16,207 bases of DNA, taken from positions 1-16,207 of the forward strand of contig CAYIGN010000011.1 of the NCBI GenBank assembly GCA_964363055.1, read 5' to 3'. The stretch is from CAYIGN01 sp964363055. GTDB lineage: Bacteria > Patescibacteriota > Minisyncoccia > Sungbacterales > HO2-52-23. The position numbers and the translations under genes are program-made. Positions 1 to 6,837 of this stretch are shown here, piece by piece; the first letter of the stretch is position 1; every line of letters begins with the position of its first letter. The notes beneath the pieces were generated by a model. The model was not told where the DNA came from, did no database searches, and saw only the letters and a list, made by a program, of their open reading frames with translations.

Positions 1-227
1 GATCGGGGGCGGGAATGACACATGAGGAGTGGGGACAACGCGTGGCAAAATTACACATTAGGAAAATTATATCTGGTGCTTAAACCTTATCATGCCGGCG
101 GGTTCATTTGAAAGGGAGAGAATGATTGTCTGGCGGTTTGAGGGGGGGGTGTGGAAATCAGGGCTTGACTAAGGGGTTGTCAGCGGGTACGGTTAGGGAT
201 GCCAGAGAATAGGGCTTTTTTGTTTGG
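1..227. other. Left-edge intergenic region with REP-like fragment
   Basis: No gene is supported here. The first about 19 bases (ending GGGAATGAC) resemble the end of the GGGAATGAC-type palindromic repeat that is complete at 15895-16074. A weak promoter for the downstream peptidase may lie at 165-193 (TTGACT, 17 nt, TACGGT), but its -10 is poor. Confidence 0.35.
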
Positions 228-1307
228 GTGGGACCAGGTGTGAATACTAAGCATAGGAATCAGCCAAAAAGACCATATATCAAGCCCCTTTTCCATAAAG
301 GAAAAGGGTTGATGGTGGGCGCAACCGCCCTATTTTTGCTCGTGATCGCTATATTCCCCCGCCCGGTTGAGGCGGGGTTTTTCGCGCGGATCTTCGGATT
401 TTTGGGGGGTGTATCTCTGGCTAACGACCCTCCGCTGGAGGTCAATGTCTCACTGCCGCTGCTGGGAAGCCACGCGGCAGCCCCTCCCGGCATTGGCGGT
501 CCAGTGGATGAGGATATTTCCCTCCTTACCACCCAGGAGAATGCTTTGGTTTCAGTGCGTAATCCCATGGGTACGATTGCGCACTCCGCCTCAGATCGGA
601 TTCTGATTTATACCGTAGAGCCGGGCGATACCCCCAGTGCGATTGCGGGACGCTTCGGCATCTCGCTCAATACTCTTCTCTGGGCCAATGACGTGAGCAA
701 TGCCAATCATATCGGCGTGGGCGACAAGCTGGTCATATTGCCGATCACTGGGGTGCAGTACGAGGTCAGGCGGGGGGACACGCCGGAGGGGATTGCCAAG
801 CGCTTCAAAGGCGATTTCGCGGATATAGCGAGTTTCAATGGGCTTGCCATTGGCGAGACGTTGGAAGCAGGAACAGTTATTATCATTCCCGACGGAGAGC
901 TGCCGCTTCCTCTGTTGCCCAGCACCAAGATCGGTTCGCGCCCGGCCGCGCCGCCAGAGTACAAAGGATACTATCTGCGTCCGATCCTGGGCGGTCGGCG
1001 TTCCCGCGGCGTCCACGGCTTCAATGGAGTTGATCTTGCTGACTCCTGCGGTCTGGCGGTTTTGGCCGCGGCAGAAGGAAGTGTGATTCTTTCCCGCTCT
1101 GCTGGTTGGAACGGCGGCTATGGCAGATACGTGGTGCTTACCCATCCCAACGGCACCCAGACCCTGTATGCGCACCTCACTGCGATCTTTGCGGGTATCG
1201 GGCAGCAAGTCACCCAGGGAACGCAGATCGGCACCATCGGTTCCACCGGCAACTCCACCGGCTGCCATCTGCACTTTGAGATAAGAGGAGCAAAAAATCC
1301 GTTTTAG
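228..1307 (+). CDS. LysM-LysM-M23 family peptidoglycan endopeptidase
   Basis: A membrane-anchored or secreted cell-wall hydrolase. A basic N-terminus is followed by a hydrophobic segment (about residues 29-44), then two LysM peptidoglycan-binding domains (about 125-171 and 176-221), then a C-terminal M23 zinc peptidase domain (about 250-357). The M23 ligands are visible: H263 and D269 in HGFNGVD, H316 in YAHL, and H347/H349 in HLHFEIR. M23 enzymes cut peptide cross-links, so a role in wall remodelling or division is expected. The protein ends -GAKNPF right after the HxH motif, which I recall as common in Patescibacteria homologues, so it is judged complete. The start is uncertain: GTG 228, GTG 240 (giving MNTKHRNQ) and ATG 312 are in frame. 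ATG 312 has AGGAAAAGGG just upstream but would lose most of the basic N-terminus. The convergent gene ends 2 bp away with no terminator between. Confidence 0.9.
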   Translation: MGPGVNTKHRNQPKRPYIKPLFHKGKGLMVGATALFLLVIAIFPRPVEAGFFARIFGFLGGVSLANDPPLEVNVSLPLLGSHAAAPPGIGGPVDEDISLLTTQENALVSVRNPMGTIAHSASDRILIYTVEPGDTPSAIAGRFGISLNTLLWANDVSNANHIGVGDKLVILPITGVQYEVRRGDTPEGIAKRFKGDFADIASFNGLAIGETLEAGTVIIIPDGELPLPLLPSTKIGSRPAAPPEYKGYYLRPILGGRRSRGVHGFNGVDLADSCGLAVLAAAEGSVILSRSAGWNGGYGRYVVLTHPNGTQTLYAHLTAIFAGIGQQVTQGTQIGTIGSTGNSTGCHLHFEIRGAKNPF

Positions 1308-1309
1308 TT

Positions 1310-1684
1310 TTAACTGGTATTGGCAGGAAAGAGGAATGCGACGACGATGTAGCACATACCGACTATTTGAAGAAAGTTTTCTCCTACGACTAAATAAAGA
1401 AAAGTTTTATTATCGTTGAACGAAAAGAGACCGAAGCCTATAAGTGCGGTCGAGACAATTTGGGAGGCGATCATTACCGCAAGAAATATACATAGATAAA
1501 GTGACCATTTCTCGCGTAACCCAAAATAGGCAGCCCTCCCCAGTCTCTCGGTTTCGCGTTCTTTTATTGTCTGCTCTGCTTCAACGTCACGCCCCTTTAG
1601 ATTAACTGGTGATATTTCCGAGAGCGACTGGATAAATTGTTGTAGATCTTCTATTCTGACAGCCGGTTCAGGATCGTTTGCCAT
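1310..1684 (-). CDS. Small two-TM membrane protein paired with ImmA-like peptidase
   Basis: A 124-aa protein of unknown function. The N-terminal half (about 55 residues) is charged and probably helical and cytosolic. Two hydrophobic segments follow, around residues 60-85 and 95-118, so both ends may face the cytoplasm. ATG 1684 is preferred over ATG 1690 because a GAGGA Shine-Dalgarno (1691-1695) sits 6 nt before it, while it directly abuts the upstream ATG. The gene overlaps the end of the ImmA/IrrE-like gene by 17 bp, so translation is probably coupled and the two products may act together. The soluble protease could act on, or be held by, this membrane partner; that is inference. No family is recognised. 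Confidence 0.75.
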   Translation of the reverse strand: MANDPEPAVRIEDLQQFIQSLSEISPVNLKGRDVEAEQTIKERETERLGRAAYFGLREKWSLYLCIFLAVMIASQIVSTALIGFGLFSFNDNKTFLYLVVGENFLQIVGMCYIVVAFLFPANTS

Positions 1685-2165
1685 ATTCATTCCTCATTCG
1701 ATAACCCACAACCTCTGGAGAGACGCCAAATATTTTAGCGATGGTGTTGGGATTTTCACCTTTGTACTTTTCGAGAAGATTCCTAGGTACGAGTAGATTT
1801 GCAGCGAAGAAATTTGCTTCTGTTTCAATATGATCCTCGCTGGGCTGCCCCAGAGGTTTTCGATAGAGCACCGCATATTTGGTTGGATCTTTGGACAGCT
1901 GATCTTGATGTAACAGCCAGTGACCAAGTTCATGTGCAATAGTGAAGGCCTGTCTTGTGTCGGAGTCGTTTTTATTTACATAGATCTTCTTCTCGGCAGG
2001 ATCAATAAGCCCCGCAACGTCATTTCGTTCGAAGTCTGCCTCGACAATGGTAAGGCCGTAATTGGCCGCAATGTCTTCAATCTTCACGGGTGGTGAGATT
2101 ACATAGTTTTCGCCCAGTATTTGTTCTACTCGCTGAAGTACCCTTTTATAGTCTGGCGGATTCAT
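1668..2165 (-). CDS. ImmA/IrrE family zinc metallopeptidase (M78-like)
   Basis: A 165-aa protein with the gluzincin motif H78-E-L-G-H82 in the context AHELGHWLLH. A downstream ETEANFFAANLLVP block (about 114-127) supplies the likely third zinc ligand. Family members (ImmA, IrrE) cleave a DNA-binding repressor, often encoded next to them. Here no helix-turn-helix partner exists; the neighbour is a membrane protein, which makes the substrate an open question. The ATG at 2165 is chosen although the frame is open to a TTG at 2189: an extended -10 (TGGTATTAT) lies 8 nt before the ATG, inside the extra stretch, indicating a leaderless transcript. The C-terminus overlaps the next gene by 17 bp. Function is strong at family level, target unknown. 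Confidence 0.88.
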   Translation of the reverse strand: MNPPDYKRVLQRVEQILGENYVISPPVKIEDIAANYGLTIVEADFERNDVAGLIDPAEKKIYVNKNDSDTRQAFTIAHELGHWLLHQDQLSKDPTKYAVLYRKPLGQPSEDHIETEANFFAANLLVPRNLLEKYKGENPNTIAKIFGVSPEVVGYRMRNEYGKRS

Positions 2166-2173
2166 ATAACACA

Positions 2174-2202
2174 ATAATACCACAGACAAGTATAGAAGTT
2201 AA
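2174..2202 (-). promoter_or_regulatory. Leaderless promoter of ImmA-like operon
   Basis: On the minus strand: -35 TTAACT (2202-2197), 17-nt spacer, -10 TATTAT (2179-2174) with an extended TG (2182-2181). Eight nt separate the -10 from ATG 2165, so transcription should begin at or next to the start codon. Confidence 0.5.
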
Positions 2203-2246
2203 TGTCTCCCTTCGTCGATGGCAGCACTCCGAGGTTTACAGGAAGT

Positions 2247-3764
2247 TTATAGTTCGGTCTTCTGTCTATATTGCAGCGCCTCGGCGACGTGGTCGCTTTT
2301 TATTTCGGCCGATCCTTCCAGATCAGCAATGGTACGGGCTACTTTCAGCAGCCGGTGATAGGAGCGAGCTGAGAGCCGGTATTGGCTGTGAGCCAATTTT
2401 AGGGTCCGTTTTACATCCTCGCCCAGACGTATAAATGCTTTGAGTTGCGCGAGCTGCATTTGGGAGTTGGTGAAAATTTTTCCAAAGCGCTCCTCCTGCC
2501 GGGCGCGAGCCCGTAGCACTCGCTCTCGGATCGCCGATGAGGATTCTTCGTCCGTATCTCCTTCTAATTTGGCGTATTCAACCGGAGGGGTTTCCACATA
2601 TAGATCAATTCTGTCAATAATGGGGCCTGAGACTTTTTTCTTGTAGCGGGTAATCTCTCCCGGTGAGCAGGTACAGTCCCGAACCGGGCTGCCAAAATTG
2701 CCGCAGGGACAGGGATTTTGGGCCGCTATCAGCATAAACTGAGCCGGAAAAGTGGCCACACCGGAGGTGCGGGCTACGGTAACGATCCGTTCTTCCAGCG
2801 GCTGGCGCAGGGACTCGATCACCCGACGATCAAACTCCGGGAACTCATCCAGAAACAATACCCCGTGGTGGGCCAGGGTTATTTCTCCGGGCCGCGGATA
2901 GATGCCGCCGCCCAAGACCGCAGGGTAGGAAGCCGTATGGTGCGGGCTGCGGAAGGGACGAGTGGTAATAAGGGGTTGGCCATTGGCCAGCAGCCCGGCC
3001 ACGCTATAAATCTTGGTAACCTCAAAGATCTCTTCTCTGCCCAGAGGCGGAAGAATGGAAGGTAGAGCAGATGCGAGGATGGTTTTGCCAACACCCGGCG
3101 GCCCTTCCATTAGGAGGTGATGTCCTCCGGCAGCTGCGATCTCCAGAGCCCGTTTAGCCGATGCTTGTCCGCGGATATGTTTGAAGTCAACCGGATGATC
3201 TTTGGCAGACATGTCCAGAGACGGCCGGGCAAGAGCCGCAATTTCTTTTCGGCCGCTAAGATATTCGCATGCTTCGGAGAGCGTCTTAATTTCGCGCACC
3301 GCGATTCCATCTATAACTGCGGCCTCAGCCCCGTTGCCCTCCGGCAGTATGATCTCGTCGAATCCGGCTGCTTTGGCCGCCAGCGCCATGGCCAGTACCC
3401 CAGATACGCGGCGCAGTCCGCCGTCCAGGCCGAGTTCCCCCAGGAAAAGTTTTTTGTGAGGGCTGAAGGAAATCTGCCCGGAACATAGAAGGAAGCCCAG
3501 CGCAATCGGCAGATCAAACGCCGGGCCTTCTTTTTTAATATCGGCCGGCGCCAAGTTCACTATCACCCGCTGGGACTTTTTGTGCGGGGCGAGGCCCCCT
3601 AAATTCTTGATGGCCGCGGCAATCCGCTGGCGCGACTCCTGCACTTCTTTGTCAGCCAGGCCGACAATGGAGAAAAGATGGAGTCCGGGCGAGATATCCA
3701 CTTCGACCGAAATCGGTCGCGCCTCAAGCCCCACCACCTGCGCCGAATAAACAGTCACTGCCAT
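2247..3764 (-). CDS. comM: ComM/YifB family Mg-chelatase-like AAA+ ATPase
   Basis: A full-length 505-aa ComM-type protein. The N-terminal domain (about 1-170, VYSAQVVGLEARPISVEVDI…) is the ComM-specific Lon-like fold. The AAA+ core follows, with Walker A GPPGVGKT (221-228), Walker B GVLFLDE (301-307), a four-cysteine cluster (C352, C354, C364, C366) typical of the family, and a DRIDL arginine-finger region (384-388). The C-terminal Mg-chelatase helical domain ends at 505. ComM is a hexameric helicase that promotes branch migration during natural transformation. In Patescibacteria it fits a lifestyle depending on DNA uptake. ATG 3764 is the first codon of the conserved MAVTVYSA start. A GATAAT lies 8 nt upstream but without a good -35. 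A strong stem-loop lies about 40 bp upstream (3805-3834). Confidence 0.95.
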   Translation of the reverse strand: MAVTVYSAQVVGLEARPISVEVDISPGLHLFSIVGLADKEVQESRQRIAAAIKNLGGLAPHKKSQRVIVNLAPADIKKEGPAFDLPIALGFLLCSGQISFSPHKKLFLGELGLDGGLRRVSGVLAMALAAKAAGFDEIILPEGNGAEAAVIDGIAVREIKTLSEACEYLSGRKEIAALARPSLDMSAKDHPVDFKHIRGQASAKRALEIAAAGGHHLLMEGPPGVGKTILASALPSILPPLGREEIFEVTKIYSVAGLLANGQPLITTRPFRSPHHTASYPAVLGGGIYPRPGEITLAHHGVLFLDEFPEFDRRVIESLRQPLEERIVTVARTSGVATFPAQFMLIAAQNPCPCGNFGSPVRDCTCSPGEITRYKKKVSGPIIDRIDLYVETPPVEYAKLEGDTDEESSSAIRERVLRARARQEERFGKIFTNSQMQLAQLKAFIRLGEDVKRTLKLAHSQYRLSARSYHRLLKVARTIADLEGSAEIKSDHVAEALQYRQKTEL

Positions 3765-3804
3765 AACCCTACATTATCGGATTTCGGCAATCTTTTCCAG
3801 ACCG

Positions 3805-3835
3805 AAAAGTCCTATCAAACATGATAGGACTTTTT
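3805..3835 (+). terminator. Bidirectional terminator-like stem-loop upstream of comM
   Basis: Perfect 13-bp arms AAAAGTCCTATCA (3805-3817) and TGATAGGACTTTT (3822-3834) with loop AACA. Five Ts run at 3831-3835 on the plus strand; the arm itself gives four on the minus strand. No gene clearly ends here. It may insulate comM from the TA island, or act on the comM 5' region as an attenuator. Confidence 0.55.
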
Positions 3836-3867
3836 AGTTACCCGCCATAGGGCTGCGAGCCAGCCTG

Positions 3868-3931
3868 CCCAGCACTAACTTTGGACTGATATAGAGCATC
3901 AAATTTCTATTTGTCCAAAGTTAGTGCTGGG
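3868..3931. repeat. 64-bp inverted repeat with perfect 19-bp arms
   Basis: CCCAGCACTAACTTTGGAC (3868-3886) and its exact reverse complement (3913-3931) flank 26 bp. That loop could form two mini-hairpins (TGAT…ATCA and AAAT…ATTT), suggesting a three-way-junction shape. No U-tract follows, so it is not an ordinary terminator. It could be a miniature mobile element; no target duplication was found. Confidence 0.7.
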
Positions 3932-4145
3932 TGAACCAGAAGTAATCCGAATCCAGAAACAGTGCTTAGAGGAGAGAGAAGAATGCCTGTCCGCCAAAGC
4001 TTTACGCGACGGCGGAATTCTCCACCAAACCGCGCGGTCGGTGGAGTTCTAATCTCGCACCGCCGCCGGACTCGTCCCGCACATTTTGCAATGTACGGGA
4101 TAAAATTCTGTAAACTGACTCAACAGCCCAATGATGAGTATTCAT

Positions 4146-4174
4146 TTGACGAAACACTTTACTTCACATACAAT
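4146..4174 (+). promoter_or_regulatory. Leaderless promoter of TA module A
   Basis: TTGACG (4146-4151), 17-nt spacer, TACAAT (4169-4174), then only 6 nt to ATG 4181. It closely matches the promoter at 7132-7161, including the shared CACATAC around the -10 and the ATTATG at the start codon. Confidence 0.72.
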
Positions 4175-4180
4175 TTAATT

Positions 4181-4453
4181 ATGATTACGACTCTCAAAGT
4201 AGAAAAAGGAACTATCACTCTACCGCCTCGGCTGCGCCGTTTATGGCAAAATGTAGAAATCAATATCCGAGATTACGGCGATAAGATTGCTTTGGAGGGC
4301 CCGCCGACTAAACCGAAAGTGGATATTGCCGCGTGGAAGAAAATGTCGGGTATTCTCAAAAATCGGCGCATACCTGATCCCGTAGTGTGGCAGCGGAAGA
4401 TCCGTAAAGGATGGGAGAGAAAACTCCCGCGGCCCTCTCGTGCTCACCATTGA
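4181..4453 (+). CDS. AbrB/VapB-like antitoxin (module A)
   Basis: A 90-aa protein. The N-terminus MITTLKVEKGTITLPPRLRRLW looks like an AbrB/MazE swapped-hairpin DNA-binding domain (compare MATTLKVKNGIIRLPKNVERQW at 7168). The C-terminal half, rich in W, K and R (KKMSGILKNRR…WQRKIRKGWERKLP), resembles the toxin-wrapping tail of VapB proteins. It should bind and neutralise the following PIN toxin and repress its own promoter. ATG 4181 is chosen because a consensus promoter leaves a 6-nt leader; longer starts as far as 3962 would run back across hairpins. It overlaps the toxin start by 14 bp, indicating coupled translation. Confidence 0.78.
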   Translation: MITTLKVEKGTITLPPRLRRLWQNVEINIRDYGDKIALEGPPTKPKVDIAAWKKMSGILKNRRIPDPVVWQRKIRKGWERKLPRPSRAHH

Positions 4454-4811
4454 TACCAATATCCTTATTTACTACACTTCAGGCGATCGCGCGATTAGCG
4501 ATTTCCTCATTCGAATCCTTGAGGAAAAGCGTACTCTCTTTCTTCCCACTATTGTTATAGTGGAATTTTTGTCTTTACCAAAACTTCTGGAAAGCGAACG
4601 CAAAACATTCTCAATACTTTTTCCGCAGACGAGTGTCGTTCCGCTCACTTACGATATCGCCCTCCTTGCGGCTGAAATCAGAAAAGTTTACGGACTCAAA
4701 CTGGGTGATGGCGTTATTGCCGCTACTGTGATTATCAGTAAGGCCTCACTCCTTACAAGGAACCTTCGCGATTTCAAGAAAATCCCCAATCTTGAAGTGG
4801 TGCGTATTTGA
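4440..4811 (+). CDS. vapC: PIN-domain VapC-type ribonuclease toxin (module A)
   Basis: A 123-aa PIN domain with the acidic metal-binding set in place: D5 (TIDTN), E42 (IVIVEF), D90 (KLGDGVIAAT) and D111 (TRNLRDF). VapC toxins are Mg-dependent endoribonucleases that cut tRNA or rRNA and stop growth when the antitoxin is lost. The GTG start (4440) lies within the antitoxin 3' end. The last 13 residues (DFKKIPNLEVVRI) and the DNA encoding them are nearly identical to the toxin at 7736-8107, although the rest of the two proteins is strongly diverged. The identity runs through the stop codon into the downstream repeat, so the 3' end of the gene is part of a recombining repeat. Confidence 0.88.
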   Translation: MLTIDTNILIYYTSGDRAISDFLIRILEEKRTLFLPTIVIVEFLSLPKLLESERKTFSILFPQTSVVPLTYDIALLAAEIRKVYGLKLGDGVIAATVIISKASLLTRNLRDFKKIPNLEVVRI

Positions 4812-4885
4812 TCTCTCTTATTTGTAAAGAACTGATCCCTCCCCTGAATCCCGTACCGGATTTATTGAAGTACGGAGCTCGGTGG
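4770..4885 (+). repeat. Repeat alpha, copy 1 (toxin 3' end plus spacer)
   Basis: 116 bp starting within the last codons of the toxin gene. Bases 4770-4864 match 8066-8160 with three differences, and 4865-4885 match 8263-8283 with two. It contains TTTGTAAAGAACT (4821-4833), CCCTCC…CTGAATCC, and a hairpin CCGTAC/GTACGG followed by CTCGGTGG. A shorter third copy starts at 5743. Confidence 0.85.
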
Positions 4886-4908
4886 TATGACTCCTCCTCG
4901 CCGCCACC

Positions 4909-5061
4909 TTCAGCGAGGCATTCAATGTACCATCCTAAATACTTCAATACATCGATGTATTGAAGTATTGTTGACACGCTCAATGCCCCGCTGAAATGGT
5001 GGAGATGTTTTGAAAGAACTGAAAGAACTGTTGTCGGCTTCCCCCTCTTAATGAGCCGAGA
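4909..5061 (+). repeat. Repeat beta, copy 1
   Basis: Outer arms TTCAGCGaGGCATT (4909-4922) and AATGCCcCGCTGAA (4982-4995) pair with one mismatch. They are followed by AAAGAACT and a second stem TCGGCT (5034-5039)/AGCCGA (5054-5059). The same arms, spacing order and second stem occur at 6941-7086, but the sequence inside the first stem differs and is palindromic in both copies. Confidence 0.75.
4938..4969. repeat. Perfect 32-bp palindrome inside repeat beta
   Basis: AATACTTCAATACATC followed directly by its reverse complement, with no loop. It forms the tip of the first beta stem. It could extrude as a cruciform or bind a dimeric protein. Confidence 0.85.
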
Positions 5062-5107
5062 CGAGGTGAGAAGTTTTTCTCCTCTCGTCCCGACCCACAT
5101 GAGAATC

Positions 5108-5135
5108 TTGACTGCATATCCTTGTTTGCTATAAT
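5108..5135 (+). promoter_or_regulatory. Leaderless promoter of TA module B
   Basis: TTGACT (5108-5113), 16-nt spacer, perfect TATAAT (5130-5135), then 7 nt to ATG 5143. Confidence 0.72.
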
Positions 5136-5142
5136 GGCAAGC

Positions 5143-5352
5143 ATGAACACCACATCCCCAGCAGCCATCTATGATAAACTATCGAAGTTAGAGCGAGAAG
5201 TGCAGCGACTGAAGATTGAGACATACCGCGCGCTGCCGTCGCGCGCCAAGCAAACGCTCTATCCGGTAAAAGACATACAGGCGGCTCTAGGCGAGACGCG
5301 CGACGCCATTTGGCGGAAACGCTATGCCAAGAAAGTTGCGCGTATTTCTTGA
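5143..5352 (+). CDS. Putative antitoxin (module B)
   Basis: A 69-aa basic protein. It has a predicted helical, possibly coiled-coil N-terminal half (IYDKLSKLEREVQRLKIETY) and a basic C-terminus (IWRKRYAKKVARIS). It is not recognised as a named antitoxin family; the role is inferred from position, size and its 29-bp overlap with a PIN toxin. ATG 5143 is preferred to ATG 5134 because 5134 lies within the -10 TATAAT; from 5143 the transcript is leaderless. Confidence 0.7.
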   Translation: MNTTSPAAIYDKLSKLEREVQRLKIETYRALPSRAKQTLYPVKDIQAALGETRDAIWRKRYAKKVARIS

Positions 5353-5749
5353 TACCAGCGCGATTCTGGCGGGGCTCAACTCTCCCACCGGCGCAGCAGG
5401 GTTTATCCTTGCTGCGTGTTTTTCGCATAGGCTCATCCCAGTAATCTCGCCGCAGGTAATCGAAGAAGCAGAACGCAACATCCCGCTCAAATTTCCTAAG
5501 CTCGGCGACGCATGGACATCGTTTCTGCTCATACCATCGGAGATCGCTCCAGTACCATCTCTTAAGGAAATCCGCGCGGCGTATCGCCTTCTTCCCACCA
5601 GCGATGCGCCGATTCTTGCAAGCGCAATCAAAGCCAAACCCGATGCGCTGGTAACTTGGAATACCAAAGATTTCCTGCGCAAAGAGGTAATCTCTGCCGT
5701 CCCGTTTCCTATTCTTATTCCTCAAGAATTTCTTGAGCGGTTTTTGTAA
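5324..5749 (+). CDS. PIN-domain toxin, COG1569-like (module B)
   Basis: A 141-aa PIN-domain protein of the group starting VFLDTSAILAGLNSPTGAAG, typical of 'toxin component, PIN family' proteins. Likely metal ligands are D10 (LDTS), E47/E48 (VIEEAE), D94 (TSDAPILA) and D116 (TWNTKDF). It is probably an RNase toxin neutralised by the preceding 69-aa protein, whose gene it overlaps by 29 bp. It belongs to a different PIN branch from the toxins of modules A and C. Its TAA stop lies inside the TTTGTAAAGAACT motif of repeat alpha (5743-5755), so here too the gene ends at the repeat. Confidence 0.85.
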   Translation: MPRKLRVFLDTSAILAGLNSPTGAAGFILAACFSHRLIPVISPQVIEEAERNIPLKFPKLGDAWTSFLLIPSEIAPVPSLKEIRAAYRLLPTSDAPILASAIKAKPDALVTWNTKDFLRKEVISAVPFPILIPQEFLERFL

Positions 5750-5795
5750 AGAACTTTTCCCTCCTCTGAATCCACCACGTGAGGTGATGAACTCG
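5743..5795 (+). repeat. Repeat alpha, copy 2 (short, diverged)
   Basis: TTTGTAAAGAACT, then CCCTCC, TCTGAATCC, a different small hairpin (CACC…GGTG) and ACTCGGAG. The motif order matches copies 1 and 3, but the hairpin has been replaced. The stop codon of the module B toxin lies within the first motif. A GC-rich hairpin follows at about 5802-5833, just after the end of the minus-strand gene pair, and may help to end its transcript although no U-tract is seen. Confidence 0.6.
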
Positions 5796-5836
5796 GAGTC
5801 GGGCAGGTGCGCTGATGAAAGCCGCACCCGCCGGTT

Positions 5837-6295
5837 TTACTGTCTCCTTAACAACTCTAACACGTTGACGAATTGCCTCGCCTTTTTACCCCTGGGGGCA
5901 ATAGAGGTATTCTTCAGGAGAGACATCAACGTCATCAGAGCGGCCTCTCCCCTTGATACTACCTCGCACTTCTGCCCACTGGGGTCTTGCTCATCGTTCG
6001 CCCAGACTTGATGCTCGATTTCCCCCGCTTTTACATAAATCTGCCAAGAGGGGGGAAGCGGATTTTGTTCCTCTGGTTGTGGACCAGATTCTGGGTCGAA
6101 CAAGAGAAAACAATACAACTCGTTGCCCGGTTCACTATTCCCCGTGAGTTCAATTTCTCTCACGGGTTCCCCGCGGGCCATAAGCCTTAGATCGTAGTTG
6201 CTTATGCCCCCAGGGAGCGAATCCGGATCCGACTCATCGTGATTGACTTTTTTCAGGAGAAACATCAGGATCCCCTTTGCGTCTTCAAGCGTCAT
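5837..6295 (-). CDS. Hypothetical protein, second of an unknown gene pair
   Basis: A 152-aa acidic, apparently soluble protein with no signal peptide or membrane segment and no recognised domain. It starts MTLEDAKGILMFLLKKVNH and has a central segment with aromatic and hydrophobic residues (NELYCFLLFDPESG, SWQIYVKAGEIEHQVWAND). Its ATG overlaps the TAA of the upstream gene by one base (6295), so the two are translationally coupled and probably form a functional pair. It runs opposite to all neighbouring TA genes and sits between repeats alpha and beta. Without database comparison I cannot say whether it is a TA, immunity or defence component. Confidence 0.7.
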   Translation of the reverse strand: MTLEDAKGILMFLLKKVNHDESDPDSLPGGISNYDLRLMARGEPVREIELTGNSEPGNELYCFLLFDPESGPQPEEQNPLPPSWQIYVKAGEIEHQVWANDEQDPSGQKCEVVSRGEAALMTLMSLLKNTSIAPRGKKARQFVNVLELLRRQ

Positions 6296-6837
6296 TATTT
6301 ACTTTTCCTCCCTTCTCCCCTGACTTCATTGAGATAGTCAGAGAGTGGTTTTCCCGGAAACTCCGGAGGGCGCCGTGTTGGCAATCTCGGGCTCCTCACA
6401 TGGAGCACCGGTTTCTCCATCCAGCCATACGCCAGCGCAGAGGCGCGGAGGGTCGATGTTTCTGGCGCGCTGCCAAGAGGATGGACAATGAAAAATGTCC
6501 ACCGGTTCCCACCTTCCGGAGTTCGCTCGCGGTAAGACCCATAGTCGCGGTGGTCAACCTTCCATCCGAAGGCAAGTCCGCCCCTCGTCGTATACCGCAC
6601 CTCCTTTGCGGTGATACTGATAGAGCAGCGTCCCCAATCAACGCCATTTCCGGTTGGCCGATCGAAAGCGACATTGACCGCGAGGTTCTCGATGGACTGC
6701 CGCTCGGGGTCATCCGCGTCCCGTGGATCACGGGGTCCCGCGAAGCCGACCTGCGTCAGCGCCTGCCCCGCGCTGTAAGAAACGACACATAGTTCGCGGA
6801 GACCATCAACGAACTTGGGAAACTCTTTCTGGAACAT
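6295..6837 (-). CDS. Hypothetical protein, first of an unknown gene pair
   Basis: A 180-aa protein of unknown function. ATG 6837 is chosen over a longer frame (to 6903) because GGGAGGAAG (6850-6842) gives an ideal Shine-Dalgarno about 7 nt upstream. The N-terminal third is helical (FPKFVDGLRELCVVSYSAGQAL). The middle looks beta-rich and aromatic (WGRCSISITAKEVRYTTRGGLAFGWKVDHRDYGSY, WTFFIVHPLG) and the C-terminal tail is Pro/Arg rich. The beta-rich middle could be a domain that recognises a partner, but no family is recognised. The use of a strong SD, unlike the leaderless TA genes around it, suggests a separate origin. Confidence 0.7.
   Translation of the reverse strand: MFQKEFPKFVDGLRELCVVSYSAGQALTQVGFAGPRDPRDADDPERQSIENLAVNVAFDRPTGNGVDWGRCSISITAKEVRYTTRGGLAFGWKVDHRDYGSYRERTPEGGNRWTFFIVHPLGSAPETSTLRASALAYGWMEKPVLHVRSPRLPTRRPPEFPGKPLSDYLNEVRGEGRKSK

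Larger units (their letters stand above)
3765..4145. other. Gene-free, palindrome-rich left border of the TA island
   Basis: About 380 bp with no supported gene. The frame of the downstream antitoxin stays open leftwards to 3962, but that stretch is folded into hairpins and precedes a good leaderless promoter, so it is judged noncoding. It contains the stem-loop 3805-3834, a 19-bp inverted repeat (3868-3931), nested hairpins at 4010-4065 (CGGCGG/CCGCCG outside, CTCCACC/GGTGGAG within, ACCGCGCGGT palindrome at the tip) and a hairpin at 4076-4099 (CCCGcACATT/AATGTaCGGG). Confidence 0.6.
4812..5107. other. Structured spacer between modules A and B
   Basis: No gene is supported. The order is: rest of repeat alpha; CCTCGC/GCGAGG hairpin (about 4896-4918); repeat beta (4909-5061) with a 32-bp palindrome inside; GAAAGAACT twice in tandem (5012-5029); and a hairpin GACGAG…CTCGTC around 5060-5089. 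The leaderless promoter of module B follows at 5108. Confidence 0.6.

Noticed and set aside
591..1355. 254-codon minus-strand frame opposite the LysM-M23 gene
   Set aside because: The plus strand encodes clear LysM and M23 motifs; the antisense translation has no domain.
2247..3764. Multiple plus-strand frames over comM
   Set aside because: They are shadows of a 505-aa protein with all family motifs in order.
3962..4180. 73-codon N-terminal extension of the module A antitoxin frame
   Set aside because: The stretch forms several strong hairpins, and a consensus promoter ends 6 nt before ATG 4181.
4500..4520. TTCGAATCC resembling a tRNA T-arm
   Set aside because: It lies inside the PIN toxin coding sequence, and no acceptor stem or anticodon arm can be formed.
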